Source: Streptomyces virginiae (lineage in GTDB: Bacteria; Actinomycetota; Actinomycetes; Streptomycetales; Streptomycetaceae). Taken from it: a DNA stretch of 64,000 nucleotides. Below, piece by piece: positions 35,201-44,280 of this stretch; within the stretch, counting starts at the first letter, position 1; the number at the start of each line of letters is the position of its first letter. The notes below the pieces were generated by a model. That model was not told the DNA's origin. It did not search any database and saw only the letters and a list, made by a program, of their open reading frames with translations. The translations under genes and the position numbers were made by a program. The DNA is taken from positions 1-64,000 of the forward strand of contig NZ_JOAK01000024.1 in assembly GCF_000720455.1 (NCBI RefSeq). The letters run 5' to 3'.

Positions 35201-35986
35201 TCAGAGCGCCGCCAGGAAGGTCCCGACGGCCCGGTGGAAGCCGTCCGGGTCGGTGAACGGTACGAAGTGGTCGCCGTCGAGGGGCGCGTACGAGGTCTTC
35301 GGGCGGCGGGCGGCCATCGCGTCGGCGACGGGCTGCGTGAGCGCCTGGCTCCGGGTGCCGTGGACCAGCAGGGCCGGGCAGGTGCTCGCGAGCCAGACGT
35401 CCCAGTGGTCGCCGGCGCAGGCGTGGATGGAGTCGAGCATGTCCTGCGGGTGGTAGGCCAGGCGCCAGCCGCTGCCGTCGGGGAGGGGGCGCAGTCCGTC
35501 GGCGACGAAGGGCGCGGCGGCCGGTCCGGCGGCGGCGAGGAGTTCCTCGCGGGTGGGGGCGGTGTAGGGCAGGCCGCCCAGGAAGTCGAACCAGTTCGGT
35601 CCGTCGGGGATGCGGATGTCGACGGTGGCGTCGACGCCGACGAGCGCGCTGATCCGGTCGGGGTGGGCGGCGGCCAGGTGGTAGGCGTTGAGTCCGCCGA
35701 GGGAGTAGCCGAGGAGCGGCACGGGGGTGTCCAGGCCCAGGTGGTCCAGGAGGGCGACGGCGTCGGCGACGTAGCCCTCGCGGCGGTAGTCGGGCGCCCG
35801 GTCCGACGCGCCGTGACCGCGCTGGTCGGGGGCGATGACCCGCCAGCCGTCGCCGAGGGAGGCGGCGAGGCCGGTGAAGGCGAGGGCCTCGGACATGCCG
35901 CCGTGCAGGGCGAGGAGCGGTCGGCCGGTGCCGCCGAAGTCCAGGTAGGAGAGGGTCCGGTTCTCGATCTTCAGCTCGTGGCGCAT
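35201..35986 (-). CDS. Alpha/beta hydrolase
   Basis: 261 residues. Oxyanion loop LALHGGMSEA, DQRGHGASDRA motif, nucleophile elbow GYSLGG and the late His in LDGDHFVPF give a complete catalytic triad. The best start is the ATG at 35986 after GGAAGGCAGGAAC; the longer frame runs into the palindromic operator. It is divergent from the TetR gene and probably its target. Substrate unknown. Confidence 0.9.
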   Translation of the reverse strand: MRHELKIENRTLSYLDFGGTGRPLLALHGGMSEALAFTGLAASLGDGWRVIAPDQRGHGASDRAPDYRREGYVADAVALLDHLGLDTPVPLLGYSLGGLNAYHLAAAHPDRISALVGVDATVDIRIPDGPNWFDFLGGLPYTAPTREELLAAAGPAAAPFVADGLRPLPDGSGWRLAYHPQDMLDSIHACAGDHWDVWLASTCPALLVHGTRSQALTQPVADAMAARRPKTSYAPLDGDHFVPFTDPDGFHRAVGTFLAAL

Positions 35987-36035
35987 GTTCCTGCCTTCCG
36001 TGGGCCCGTGGATCTCTTGCGTCGGCTCCACCCTG

Positions 36036-36092
36036 CCAGCGTTTGGGCAAGCGCGCAATACGTTTGTATTGCGCGCTTGCCCAAACGGCTGG
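36036..36092. promoter_or_regulatory. Very long palindrome between hydrolase and TetR genes
   Basis: Two perfect 21-bp arms (36041-36061 and 36066-36086) are separated by GTTT and extended by CCAGC/GCTGG with a one-base bulge. Each arm contains TTGGGCAAGCGCGCAATAC. The 122-bp divergent gap also holds both promoters, so this is the likely binding site of the adjacent TetR regulator, perhaps for two dimers. Confidence 0.75.
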
Positions 36093-36108
36093 TGGATACG
36101 ATCCCGGC

Positions 36109-36678
36109 ATGGGAAATCGCGAGGACCTGCTGGCCGGAGCCCGGCGCTGCCTGGAGGAGAAGGGCTACCTGCGCACGACCGTGCGCGACATCGCCACGGC
36201 CGCGGAGGTGAGCATGGCCGCGATCGGCTACCACTTCGGGTCGCGCGAGGCGCTGCTCAACCAGGCGCTGTTCGCGGCGATGGAGGAGTGGGCCGCGGGC
36301 TCCGGCCGGCTCGCCGGAGAGGGTGAGACCGCGGGGGAGCGCTACGCCGACACCTGGGACCGCAAGATCCGGGACTTCGGCGAGATGCGCTGGCTGTGGC
36401 TCGCCTCCGTCGAGGCATTCGTGCACGCGCAGTCCTCGCCCGAGCTGCTCGCCATCCTGGCCGAGGGGCAGCGCCGGAACCGCCGGATGGTGGCCGCGGC
36501 CCTGCGCGGGGTGCCGGAGTCAGAGGTGTCGGAGGCCGACGTACGCGCCCTCGGCTCGATGCACATCGCGCTGCTGAGCGGGGTGATGGTGCAGACGCTG
36601 ACCGATCCGGAGCAGGCTCCGGACGGTCGGGAGCTGCTCCGGGGGCTGCGCGAGATGGTCGGGCTGCTCGAAGACTGA
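36109..36678 (+). CDS. TetR family transcriptional regulator
   Basis: 189 residues. N-terminal helix-turn-helix: GYLRTTVRDIATAAEVSMAAIGYHFGSREALLNQALF. The C-terminal ligand domain is of the TetR_C type with an Arg-rich segment (AEGQRRNRRMVAAAL). The ATG at 36109 is chosen because the longer frame runs through the palindrome. It probably represses itself and the hydrolase gene. Confidence 0.92.
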   Translation: MGNREDLLAGARRCLEEKGYLRTTVRDIATAAEVSMAAIGYHFGSREALLNQALFAAMEEWAAGSGRLAGEGETAGERYADTWDRKIRDFGEMRWLWLASVEAFVHAQSSPELLAILAEGQRRNRRMVAAALRGVPESEVSEADVRALGSMHIALLSGVMVQTLTDPEQAPDGRELLRGLREMVGLLED

Positions 36679-36753
36679 CCATTGCCGACGGGTGGTCAGT
36701 GTGACGTGTCCACGCCATAATCCGCCCATCACCGGGTCGGCGAAGGGGCGGGC

Positions 36754-37656
36754 ATGGGCACGGTCGCGAGCACGGGCATGGGTACGGGCATGGGCCGGCG
36801 GGCGTTTCTGGCCGGAGCGCTGGCCGCCGGAGCGGCCGTCGGACTGGGAGCCGCGTCCGCCCCGGCCGCCGCGGCGGCCCTCGGCACCCAGGACTGGATG
36901 GCCGGCCTCGGCGACTCCACCGCCCTCCAGCGGATGACCGTCCCCGGCACGCACGACTCCGGCGCGACCAAGGGCGGGCTCTACGTCGCCTGCCAGAACA
37001 CCTCGATCGCCCAGCAGCTCGACTCCGGCATCCGCTTCCTGGACGTGCGCTGCCGGGTCACCGGCGGCTCCTTCGCCATCCACCACGGGTCCTTCTTCCA
37101 GGACCTGATGTTCGGGGACGTCCTCGTCGCCTGCTGGAACTTCCTCGCCGCCCATCCTGGCGAGACCGTCCTGATGCGCGTCAAGCAGGAGTATTCCGGG
37201 GAGAGCGACGCCACCTTCCGTGCCGTCTTCGACGACTACCTCGACAACCGCGGCTGGCGCCCGCTGTTCCGGATCGCCGACACCCTGCCCACGCTCGGCC
37301 AGGCCCGCGGCAAGGTGGTCCTGCTCGCGGACAACGGCGGCCTGCCGGGGCTGCGCTACGGCGACGGCAACGTCTTCGACGTCCAGGACGACTGGAACGC
37401 CGAGCCCTTCGCCAAGCGCGGGAAGATCGAGAACCACTTCCGCAAGGCCGTCCAGCAGCCCGGCAAGCTCTTCGTCAACTACGTCAGCACCTCGGCCTAC
37501 ATGCCGCCGCGCTGGAACTCCGACCGCCTCAACCCGCAGGTGCACTCGTTCGTCGACGGCGGCGAGCTGGCCGGCCGGACCGGGCTGGGCATCGTCCCCA
37601 TGGACTTCCCCAACACCCGCTCCGGCCTGGTCCCCTCACTGATCCGGCACAACTGA
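36754..37656 (+). CDS. Tat-exported phosphatidylinositol-specific phospholipase C domain protein
   Basis: 300 residues. Twin-Arg signal GRRAFLAGALAAG (Arg15-Arg16) and cleavage near APAAAA. PI-PLC X domain: first His67 in VPGTHDSG, second His at 110-111 in FAIHHGSFF, and KQEYSGES. Bacterial enzymes of this type cleave phosphatidylinositol to cyclic inositol phosphate outside the cell; actinobacterial membranes contain PI, so self or foreign lipid are both possible. The stop overlaps the histidine kinase stop region by 21 bases (convergent). Confidence 0.9.
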   Translation: MGTVASTGMGTGMGRRAFLAGALAAGAAVGLGAASAPAAAAALGTQDWMAGLGDSTALQRMTVPGTHDSGATKGGLYVACQNTSIAQQLDSGIRFLDVRCRVTGGSFAIHHGSFFQDLMFGDVLVACWNFLAAHPGETVLMRVKQEYSGESDATFRAVFDDYLDNRGWRPLFRIADTLPTLGQARGKVVLLADNGGLPGLRYGDGNVFDVQDDWNAEPFAKRGKIENHFRKAVQQPGKLFVNYVSTSAYMPPRWNSDRLNPQVHSFVDGGELAGRTGLGIVPMDFPNTRSGLVPSLIRHN

Positions 37657-39081
37657 CGGCTCGGAGGGCGGCGGCGTGGGCGCCCCCGGGATGCGGAGCA
37701 CCGCCTCGGTGCCCGGACCGCCGTCCGCCGCCGCCCGCAGCTCGGCGCTGCCGCCCGCGCGGGCCGCCGTGCGGGCCACGATCGACAGGCCCAGTCCGCT
37801 GCCGGGCAGGGCGCGGGCCGAGGGGGAGCGCCAGAACCGCTCGAAGACGTGCGGCAGGTCCTCCGCCGGGATGCCCGGCCCGTGGTCCCGTACGGTCAGC
37901 TCGCCCGCCCGCAGCGTCACCTCGACCGAGCCGCCCGGCGGGCTGAACTTCACCGCGTTGTCCAGGACGTTGACCACCGCCCGCTCCAGCGCCGCCGCCT
38001 CGCCCCGTACGTACCAGGGCTCCAGGTCCGAGGCGAAGGCCAGCTCCGGACCGCGCAGCCGGGCCCGCGACAGCGCGGCCGCGGCGATCTCGTGCAGGGC
38101 GACCACTGCGAGCCGGCCCGGGGCGGCCGCGTCCGGCCGGGACAGCTCCTGCAGGTCGCCGATCAGCGAGGCCAGTTCCGTCATCTGCGCCTTGACCGAG
38201 GCCAGCAGCTCGCGCCGGTCGTCGGGCGGGATGGCCCGGCCGGTCTCCTCGCTGCGCGCGAGCAGCTCGATGTTGGTGCGCAGCGAGGTCAGCGGGGTGC
38301 GCAGCTCGTGACCGGCGTCCGCGATCAGCTGCGCCTGCCGCTCCTGGGAGGAGGACAGGGCCGCCGTCATCGCGTTGAAGGACCGCGACAGGCGGGCGAT
38401 CTCGTCGTCGCCCTCGTCGGGGATCCGTACGGTCAGGTCCTCGGTACGGGCGATGTGCTCGACGGCGTCGGTCAGCTCGTCGACGGGCTGCAGCCCGGTA
38501 CGGGCCACCCACAGGCCGGCGACGCCGGCGCCGACGACCCCGATCCCGGAGACGAGGAGCAGCACCCAGGCCAGGGTGGACAGCGGCTTGTCGATGTCGG
38601 CGAGCGGTTTGGCGATGGAGACGCCGCCGAAGACCTGGCCGGTGTCCGGGGCCACCACCGGGATCGTGAAGACCCGCATCTGGGTGCCTGCGGAGGTCGT
38701 CACGGTCTGCAGGGTCTTGCCCCGCCGGCCCGCCGCGATCTCCTTGTCGGCCTCGGTCACCGGCAGCGCGGTCGGCCCGGCGACCCAGCAGTGCCGGCCG
38801 TCGGGCAGGACGATCTGGACGGTCGCGCCCAGGTTCCCGGCGGTCTGCTGCCGGGGCTGCTGCGGTGGCGGGAGACAGTCGTTCTGGATCACGATCCGGT
38901 TCACCTCGGCGCCGACGTTCGTCGCCATCAGGGAGCGGTCGAGCTGATCGCGCAGCTGGGTGCGCACCATCACCCAGGACACCGCGGACACCGTGGCCAC
39001 GGCGAGGGCCACCGCCACCGTGACCAGCAGGGCCAGCCGCGAGCGCAGGGGCAGCGCGCGGAAGCGGGCGACCGGGCTCAC
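37636..39081 (-). CDS. Sensor histidine kinase (MprB-like arrangement)
   Basis: 481 residues. Two membrane helices (about 15-38 and 168-192) flank an extracytoplasmic sensor with a Cys pair (NDCLPPP and RHCWVA). HAMP about 193-245, HisKA with His258 in [14 protein letters not shown], then an ATPase domain ([32 protein letters not shown]). GTG start overlaps the response-regulator stop by four bases. A much longer frame continues upstream but only as the shadow of the regulator gene. Confidence 0.93.
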   Translation of the reverse strand: MSPVARFRALPLRSRLALLVTVAVALAVATVSAVSWVMVRTQLRDQLDRSLMATNVGAEVNRIVIQNDCLPPPQQPRQQTAGNLGATVQIVLPDGRHCWVAGPTALPVTEADKEIAAGRRGKTLQTVTTSAGTQMRVFTIPVVAPDTGQVFGGVSIAKPLADIDKPLSTLAWVLLLVSGIGVVGAGVAGLWVARTGLQPVDELTDAVEHIARTEDLTVRIPDEGDDEIARLSRSFNAMTAALSSSQERQAQLIADAGHELRTPLTSLRTNIELLARSEETGRAIPPDDRRELLASVKAQMTELASLIGDLQELSRPDAAAPGRLAVVALHEIAAAALSRARLRGPELAFASDLEPWYVRGEAAALERAVVNVLDNAVKFSPPGGSVEVTLRAGELTVRDHGPGIPAEDLPHVFERFWRSPSARALPGSGLGLSIVARTAARAGGSAELRAAADGGPGTEAVLRIPGAPTPPPSEPSVVPDQ

Positions 39082-39809
39082 TCGGGCCCGCCCTCGCCGG
39101 CGCGCAGTACGTAGCCCACGCCGCGCACGGTGTGGACCAGGCGCGGCTCGCCGCCCGCCTCGGTCTTGCGGCGCAGGTACATCACGTACACGTCCAGGGA
39201 GTTGGAACTGGGCTCGAAGTCGAAGCCCCACACGGTCTTGAGGATCTGTTCGCGGGTCAGGACCTGGCGCGGGTGCGCGAGGAACATCTCCAGCAGCGTG
39301 AACTCGGTCCGGGTCAGCTCCACCGGCCGCCCGGCCCGGGTGACCTCGCGGGTCGCGAGGTCCATGCGCAGGTCGCCGAAGGCCAGGGCGTCCTCGTGCG
39401 CGTCGGCGCCGGCCTGCGGGGCGGCGTAGGAGCTGCGGCGCAGCAGGGCGCGGACGCGGGCGAAGAGCTCGTCGAGCTCGAAGGGCTTGACGAGGTAGTC
39501 GTCGGCGCCCGCGTCGAGGCCGGTGACGCGGTCGCCGACGGTGTCGCGGGCGGTGAGCATCAGGATCGGGGTGACGCTGCCGGAGGCGCGCAGCCGCCGG
39601 GCCGCAGTGAGCCCGTCCATCCGCGGCATCTGGATGTCCAGCACGATCAGGCCGGGGGCGTACGAGGCCGCCTTGTCGAGGGCGTCGAGGCCGTCGACGG
39701 CGGTCTGCACGGCGTACCCCTCGAAGGCGAGGCTGCGGCGCAGGGCCTCGCGTACGGCCGGTTCGTCGTCGACGACGAGGATCCGCGCTTCGCCTTCGGC
39801 GGGATTCAT
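39078..39809 (-). CDS. OmpR-family response regulator (MprA-like)
   Basis: 243 residues. Receiver domain with acidic pair ([16 protein letters not shown]), phospho-acceptor Asp in [13 protein letters not shown] and Lys in [14 protein letters not shown]-terminal winged helix ([24 protein letters not shown]). It forms a pair with the kinase downstream. Position after an HtrA-type protease mirrors the mprA-mprB-pepD group of mycobacteria, which responds to envelope stress. Confidence 0.94.
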   Translation of the reverse strand: MNPAEGEARILVVDDEPAVREALRRSLAFEGYAVQTAVDGLDALDKAASYAPGLIVLDIQMPRMDGLTAARRLRASGSVTPILMLTARDTVGDRVTGLDAGADDYLVKPFELDELFARVRALLRRSSYAAPQAGADAHEDALAFGDLRMDLATREVTRAGRPVELTRTEFTLLEMFLAHPRQVLTREQILKTVWGFDFEPSSNSLDVYVMYLRRKTEAGGEPRLVHTVRGVGYVLRAGEGGPE

Positions 39810-39880
39810 GGATGGGTCTCCCAGGTGTGGTGGTCGGCCGGTGGCTCCGACGGGTGACGGCGCCTCCAGCCTCGCACGGG

Positions 39881-41101
39881 CTAGAAGGAGGTGCCGAAGC
39901 CGTTGGCGAAGGAGTCGCCGCCGGGGTTCTGGGAGTTGCCGGAGGAACCCTTGCCACCGGGGCCGCCCTTGCGCAGGGAGTCCAGGTCGGCCTTGATCGT
40001 GTCGACCGGGATGGCGAATCCGAGGCCGACGCTGCCGGCGGCGGAGCCGCCCGAGGAGGGGGAGTAGATCGCGGAGGGCATGCCCACGATCTCGCCGTTC
40101 ATGTTGACCAGGGCGCCGCCGGAGTTGCCGGGGTTGAGGGAGGCGTCCGTCTGGAGGGCCTTGTACGAGGTGGTGTCCGAGCCGGTGTTCCCGTTGAACT
40201 GGCGGCCGCCGAAGGAGAAGGGCCAGCCGCCCTCGCCCTGCTGGCGGCCCTGCGGGGAGCTCTGCTCCGACTTGGGCACCTTCACCTCGCGGTTCAGCGC
40301 CGAGACGATGCCGCTGGTCACGGTGCCGGTGAGGCCGTCGGGGGAGCCGATGGCGACGACCTGGTCGCCGACCTTGACGCTGCCGGAGTCACCGAGCCTC
40401 GCGGGCTTCAGGCCGGACGCGCCCTGGAGCTTGATCAGGGCCAGGTCCTTGTCGGGATCGGTGCCGACGATCTTGGCGGAGTACTTCTTGCCGTCGCTCA
40501 TCGTCACCTGGATCTCGGTGGCGCCGTCCACGACGTGGTTGTTGGTGGCGATCTCGCCGTCGGCGGTGAGCACGATGCCGGAACCGGTGCCCTGGCCGGA
40601 GCCGGTGCGGGTGTCGATGCGGACGACCGAGGGGCTGACCTGGTCGGCGATGCCGGAGACGGTGCCGGTGCTGGACTGCGAGACGTTCGTGCCGTTGACC
40701 CCGCCGGCCGTACCGGCCTGCCGGTCCATCAGCTGCTGCACGGCGGCCGCGGTGCCGCCGCCGACCAGGGCCGCGGCGAGCGCGACGGCGGCCAGCAGGG
40801 CGAGCGGCTTCTTGGCGCGCCGGTCGGGTGCGGCGTGGGCCGGCCCCTGCGGGGTGCCCGTGCCGTCGCCGCCGCCGGCCGCCGCCGGGACGGTCTCGCC
40901 CACGATGACCGGCGGCTGGTGCGCCTCGTGCCAGCCGGGCGCGGCCGGCGGGTAGGCGGGCGGCGGTGGATACGCCCCGGTCCCGGCTCCGGCCTCGTGC
41001 GCCAGCCGGTCGCGTCCGCGCTGCCAGTCCTCGCCGAACGGCGCGTGCTGGGGGCGGTGTTCCTGCGGGTACTCGCCTTCGCGGCGGAAGCTCTCGGTCA
41101 T
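39881..41101 (-). CDS. HtrA/DegP-type membrane-anchored serine protease without PDZ domain
   Basis: 406 residues. Pro-rich cytoplasmic tail (1-95), membrane helix 99-121 and trypsin-like domain with His189 (NNHVVDG), Asp219 (DKDLALIKL) and Ser327 (NPGNSGGAL). An insert near 275-310 is rich in Gln/Gly. The protein ends in a Gly/Ser/Asn tail, so the usual PDZ domain is absent. ATG at 41101 with GGGGAGAG about 10 bases upstream. It is 71 bases upstream of the response regulator, presumably the same operon. Confidence 0.92.
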   Translation of the reverse strand: MTESFRREGEYPQEHRPQHAPFGEDWQRGRDRLAHEAGAGTGAYPPPPAYPPAAPGWHEAHQPPVIVGETVPAAAGGGDGTGTPQGPAHAAPDRRAKKPLALLAAVALAAALVGGGTAAAVQQLMDRQAGTAGGVNGTNVSQSSTGTVSGIADQVSPSVVRIDTRTGSGQGTGSGIVLTADGEIATNNHVVDGATEIQVTMSDGKKYSAKIVGTDPDKDLALIKLQGASGLKPARLGDSGSVKVGDQVVAIGSPDGLTGTVTSGIVSALNREVKVPKSEQSSPQGRQQGEGGWPFSFGGRQFNGNTGSDTTSYKALQTDASLNPGNSGGALVNMNGEIVGMPSAIYSPSSGGSAAGSVGLGFAIPVDTIKADLDSLRKGGPGGKGSSGNSQNPGGDSFANGFGTSF

Positions 41102-41215
41102 GGGACGACTCTCCCCGCCGTTGATGAGAGCTTCCTGAGTCCGGCCTGAGAAGCCCGACAGAACCGCGTATGCCCGATGTAAAGGCACTTCCCGCCTCCT
41201 TCTCTCTCCGCTACC

Positions 41216-41243
41216 TTGAACATGTTCAAGTGAACGTGTTCAA
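41216..41243. promoter_or_regulatory. Tandem palindromic operator
   Basis: TTGAACATGTTCAA (41216-41229, perfect 14-bp palindrome) is followed directly by GTGAACGTGTTCAA (41230-41243, imperfect copy). This type of site is typical of TetR-family operators. It lies just before the small membrane protein at 41262, whose regulator is not in the window. Confidence 0.65.
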
Positions 41244-41261
41244 ATACGGATCGGGGGGATC

Positions 41262-41663
41262 ATGGACGGGGTCGTGCCGCGGAGGGTGAAGCGCGTGCCG
41301 TGGAGGCTGGCCGTGACGGCGGCGGCGGTGACGGCCGGTGCGGTGGTGTACGCGGCAGCCGTGGGGAAGGAGGGCGTGCCGGGCGCGGTGTACGTGGTGG
41401 TCCCGGCCGTCGTCGTGCTGCCGCTCCTCATGCGCCAGGCGCCGGCATCCTTCGGCCGCGCATGCCTGATCGTGGGGGTGATGCTGCTGTGGGGGTCACC
41501 GGTCGGGGCCGAGTTCGGTCTCGGACCTGTCGTCGCGGCGGCGCTCCTGCTGTTGGCCGCCTCCGTCGCCGACCCCGCCAACTCACCTGACTGTGCGTCG
41601 GTCACGGTGGGCCTGGTACTGCCGCCGCTGTTCTACCTGCTGCTTCTCTTCGCCGCCTGGTAG
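41262..41663 (+). CDS. Small multi-pass membrane protein
   Basis: 133 residues, about four helices (18-35, 42-57, 66-82 and 86-101) and a final hydrophobic tail. No family recognised. A GGGGGGAT ribosome site precedes the ATG, and the tandem operator above suggests tight repression by an unlinked regulator. Confidence 0.72.
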   Translation: MDGVVPRRVKRVPWRLAVTAAAVTAGAVVYAAAVGKEGVPGAVYVVVPAVVVLPLLMRQAPASFGRACLIVGVMLLWGSPVGAEFGLGPVVAAALLLLAASVADPANSPDCASVTVGLVLPPLFYLLLLFAAW

Positions 41664-41668
41664 GCCCC

Positions 41669-42691
41669 CTAGCGGCAGCCGCAGGAGCGGCGGATCACCA
41701 GGGCCGACGGGAACTGCTTGAGGCGCTCGCGGCGCGAGCCGGCCACGCGCAGCCCGTCGTCCAGGACCAGGTCCACCGCCGCGCGGGCCATCGCCGGGCG
41801 GTCCGAGGCGATCGTGGTCAGGGGCGGGTCCGTGAGGGCCGCCTCCTTCACGTCGTCGAAGCCCGCCACGGCCAGTTCCCCGGGCACGTCGATGCGCAGC
41901 TCGCGCGCGGCGCGCAGCACACCGATCGCCTGGTCGTCCGTGGCGCAGAAGATGGCCGTCGGCCGGTCCGGCCGCGCCAGGACCTCCAAGGCGACCGTGT
42001 ACGCGTCGTAGCGGTTGTACGGGGCCTCGATCAGCCGGCCCTCGATCGAGCGGCCCGCCTCCAGCATGGCCCGGCGCCAGCCCTCGACGTGGTCGGCGAC
42101 CGGGTCGCCGACCGACGGGGTGTTCTCGATGCCGCCGATACAGGCGACGTACTCGTGACCGTGCTCCAGCAGGTGCCGGGTGGCGAGCTGGGCGCCGCCG
42201 ATGTCGTCCGTGACGACCGCGACGTCGTCGATCGCCTCCGGGCGCTCGTGCAGGAGCACCACACGGGCGTCCCAGGCCTCGATCTCGCTGGCGGCCTGCT
42301 CGCTCATGCCCTGGCTGACCAGGATCAGGCCCGAGACCCGCATCCCGAGGAAGGCCCGCAGGTAGTGGACCTCCCGCTCGGTGCGGTAGTCGGAGTTGCC
42401 GACCAGGACCATCTTTCCGCGCTCGGCGGCGGCCTGCTCGACCGCGTGCGCCATCTCCGCGAAGAACGGCTGGCGGGCATCGGGGACGATCATGCCTATG
42501 AGGTCGGTGCGCCGCGACGCCATCGCCTGGGCGACCCGGTCCGGGCGGTAGCCCAGGTCCTTGATCGCGGCGAGGACACGCTCGCGCGTGGCCGGGGCGA
42601 CCGGCCTGGGTCCGTTGTTGATGACGTAGCTCACGACGGCGGTAGAAGTACCCGCAAGTCGCGCTACGTCATCCCGCGTCACCTTGGCCAC
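41669..42691 (-). CDS. LacI family transcriptional regulator
   Basis: 340 residues. N-terminal LacI helix-turn-helix ([22 protein letters not shown]) with hinge helix ([14 protein letters not shown]), then a periplasmic-binding-type sugar domain. It ends with RRSCGCR. No sugar-transport operon adjoins it, so its target is elsewhere or unknown. Confidence 0.93.
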   Translation of the reverse strand: MAKVTRDDVARLAGTSTAVVSYVINNGPRPVAPATRERVLAAIKDLGYRPDRVAQAMASRRTDLIGMIVPDARQPFFAEMAHAVEQAAAERGKMVLVGNSDYRTEREVHYLRAFLGMRVSGLILVSQGMSEQAASEIEAWDARVVLLHERPEAIDDVAVVTDDIGGAQLATRHLLEHGHEYVACIGGIENTPSVGDPVADHVEGWRRAMLEAGRSIEGRLIEAPYNRYDAYTVALEVLARPDRPTAIFCATDDQAIGVLRAARELRIDVPGELAVAGFDDVKEAALTDPPLTTIASDRPAMARAAVDLVLDDGLRVAGSRRERLKQFPSALVIRRSCGCR

Positions 42692-42761
42692 GCGCGGCAG
42701 TCTACGCGGGGTGACCTACCTCTGGGCAGGGCGTCCTGAAGACCGGACGATCATCGGCTCC

Positions 42762-43544
42762 TTAGGCCGACCGGGTGGTGGCCCCCGACGCCCCGACGGA
42801 ACCCTCCGCGGCCGCCTCCGCGGCGACCTTGGCCGCCGCCTGGGCCGCGGCCTCCGCCGCCGCCCGCTCGACCTTCTCCGGCGTGACGAAACGGTAGCCG
42901 ACGTTGCGGACCGTACCGATCAGCGACTCGTGCTCGGGGCCGAGTTTCGCCCGCAGCCGCCGTACGTGCACGTCGACCGTCCGGGTGCCGCCGAAGTAGT
43001 CGTAGCCCCAGACCTCCTGGAGCAGCTGGGCGCGGGTGAAGACCCGGCCCGGATGCTGCGCGAGGTACTTGAGCAGCTCGAACTCCTTGAAGGTGAGGTC
43101 CAGCACCCGCCCCTTGAGCTTGGCGGAGTACGTGGCCTCGTCCACCGACAGGTCGCCGTTGCGGATCTCCATGGGGGAGTCGTCCGAGCCGAGCTGCTGG
43201 CGGCCGGTGGCCAGCCGCAGGCGCGCCTCGACCTCGGCGGGACCGGCGGTGTCCAGGAGTACGTCGTCGATGCCCCAGTCGGCGGTGACGGCCGCCAGGC
43301 CGCCCTCGGTGACGACGAGGATCAGCGGGCAGCCGGGGCCGGTGGAGCGCAGCAGCTGGCACAGCGAGCGGACCTGTGGCAGATCGCGGCGGCCGTCGAC
43401 GAGGATGACGTCGGCGCCGGGGGTGTCCACGAGGGCGGGGCCCTCGGCCGGCGCCACCCGGACGTTGTGCAGCAGCAGGCCGAGTGCGGGCAGCACTTCG
43501 GTGGACGGCTGCAATGCGTTGGTGAGCAGCAGGAGCGAGCTCAT
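42762..43544 (-). CDS. glnR: GlnR, global nitrogen regulator (orphan OmpR type)
   Basis: 260 residues. The N-terminal receiver-like domain lacks the normal acidic pocket (it starts [10 protein letters not shown] and the acceptor region is [11 protein letters not shown]), as expected for GlnR, which works without a cognate kinase. The winged helix carries [19 protein letters not shown] and [14 protein letters not shown]-terminal Ala-rich tail. ATG at 43544; the frame running on to 44288 is an artefact. It controls ammonium assimilation genes in streptomycetes. Confidence 0.93.
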   Translation of the reverse strand: MSSLLLLTNALQPSTEVLPALGLLLHNVRVAPAEGPALVDTPGADVILVDGRRDLPQVRSLCQLLRSTGPGCPLILVVTEGGLAAVTADWGIDDVLLDTAGPAEVEARLRLATGRQQLGSDDSPMEIRNGDLSVDEATYSAKLKGRVLDLTFKEFELLKYLAQHPGRVFTRAQLLQEVWGYDYFGGTRTVDVHVRRLRAKLGPEHESLIGTVRNVGYRFVTPEKVERAAAEAAAQAAAKVAAEAAAEGSVGASGATTRSA

Positions 43545-44015
43545 GACCGACCACCTGCCCGGGTCGGACGGTGGTGCACGGATCGCTGGTCCATCACGTC
43601 GGTTCCTCCTCGGTCCCGTCGAGGACGTGCGCGGTACTGCTTCGTACGTGTCGCCTGGTGCCCTCGCGGTCCCGCGCCCCGGGAGTCCGCTTCGGATACC
43701 ACTGTTCTCGGTTCGTTCAACGTGCTGAAAGCACAAAAGGACCCGGGGGCCACATTGCCCGGATCCTCTCGCCAGCAGAATAGCCCACCCGCCGTTTCGG
43801 GGCCGAGGCTCTCCTGCTTCGTCTTCTGTGGTTCCTGCCACCCTCCTGCCACGTTTCCGCCCTGCGTATGCACCGGTTTCACCGGATCGGGGGCATGCGC
43901 GACGGCGCCGGTCGCCCGCCCGGGCGCACGGACGGCGCGTCGGGGCACGCCGGGGGCGGCGGCGCGAGGGGCCATCATGGAGGCCGACGGTAGAGAGCCG
44001 ACGATAGGAGCTGCA
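43545..44015. promoter_or_regulatory. 470-bp divergent regulatory region of glnR and the moaD-like gene
   Basis: No supported gene. It contains two hairpin-forming sites: GTGCTGAAAGCAC at 43722-43734, and GGACCCGGG paired (one mismatch) with CCCGGATCC at 43739-43766. Both would fall in the glnR leader if transcription starts upstream. A promoter for the plus-strand gene must lie near the right end. Confidence 0.4.
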
Positions 44016-44270
44016 GTGGCAACCGGAACCATCCGCTACTGGGCGGCGGCCAAGGCCGCGGCCGGGACTGCGGAGGAGCCGTACTCGGCGCTGACACTGG
44101 CCGAGGCGCTCGAGGGCGTGCGGGAACGCCACCCCGGGGAGCTGACCCGGGTCCTGCTGCGCTGCTCCTTCCTCGTGAACGAAGAACCTGTGGGCAAGCG
44201 CCCGCACGATTCCGTGCCGCTGACCGAGGGGGGCACCGTCGAGGTGCTCCCGCCGTTCGCGGGCGGGTGA
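44016..44270 (+). CDS. MoaD/ThiS family sulfur-carrier protein
   Basis: 84 residues. Ubiquitin-like beta-grasp fold with the C-terminal Gly-Gly (EVLPPFAGG) that is activated and thiocarboxylated in molybdopterin or thiamine synthesis. The early sequence [16 protein letters not shown] resembles MoaD. GTG start 5 bases after GGAG. The cofactor pathway served is unclear since no partner genes adjoin. Confidence 0.85.
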   Translation: MATGTIRYWAAAKAAAGTAEEPYSALTLAEALEGVRERHPGELTRVLLRCSFLVNEEPVGKRPHDSVPLTEGGTVEVLPPFAGG

Positions 44271-44280
44271 GCGGGAGCCG

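Noticed and set aside
43541..44032. 163-codon minus-strand frame before glnR
   Set aside because: No good start or family; the region is better read as the divergent regulatory gap.
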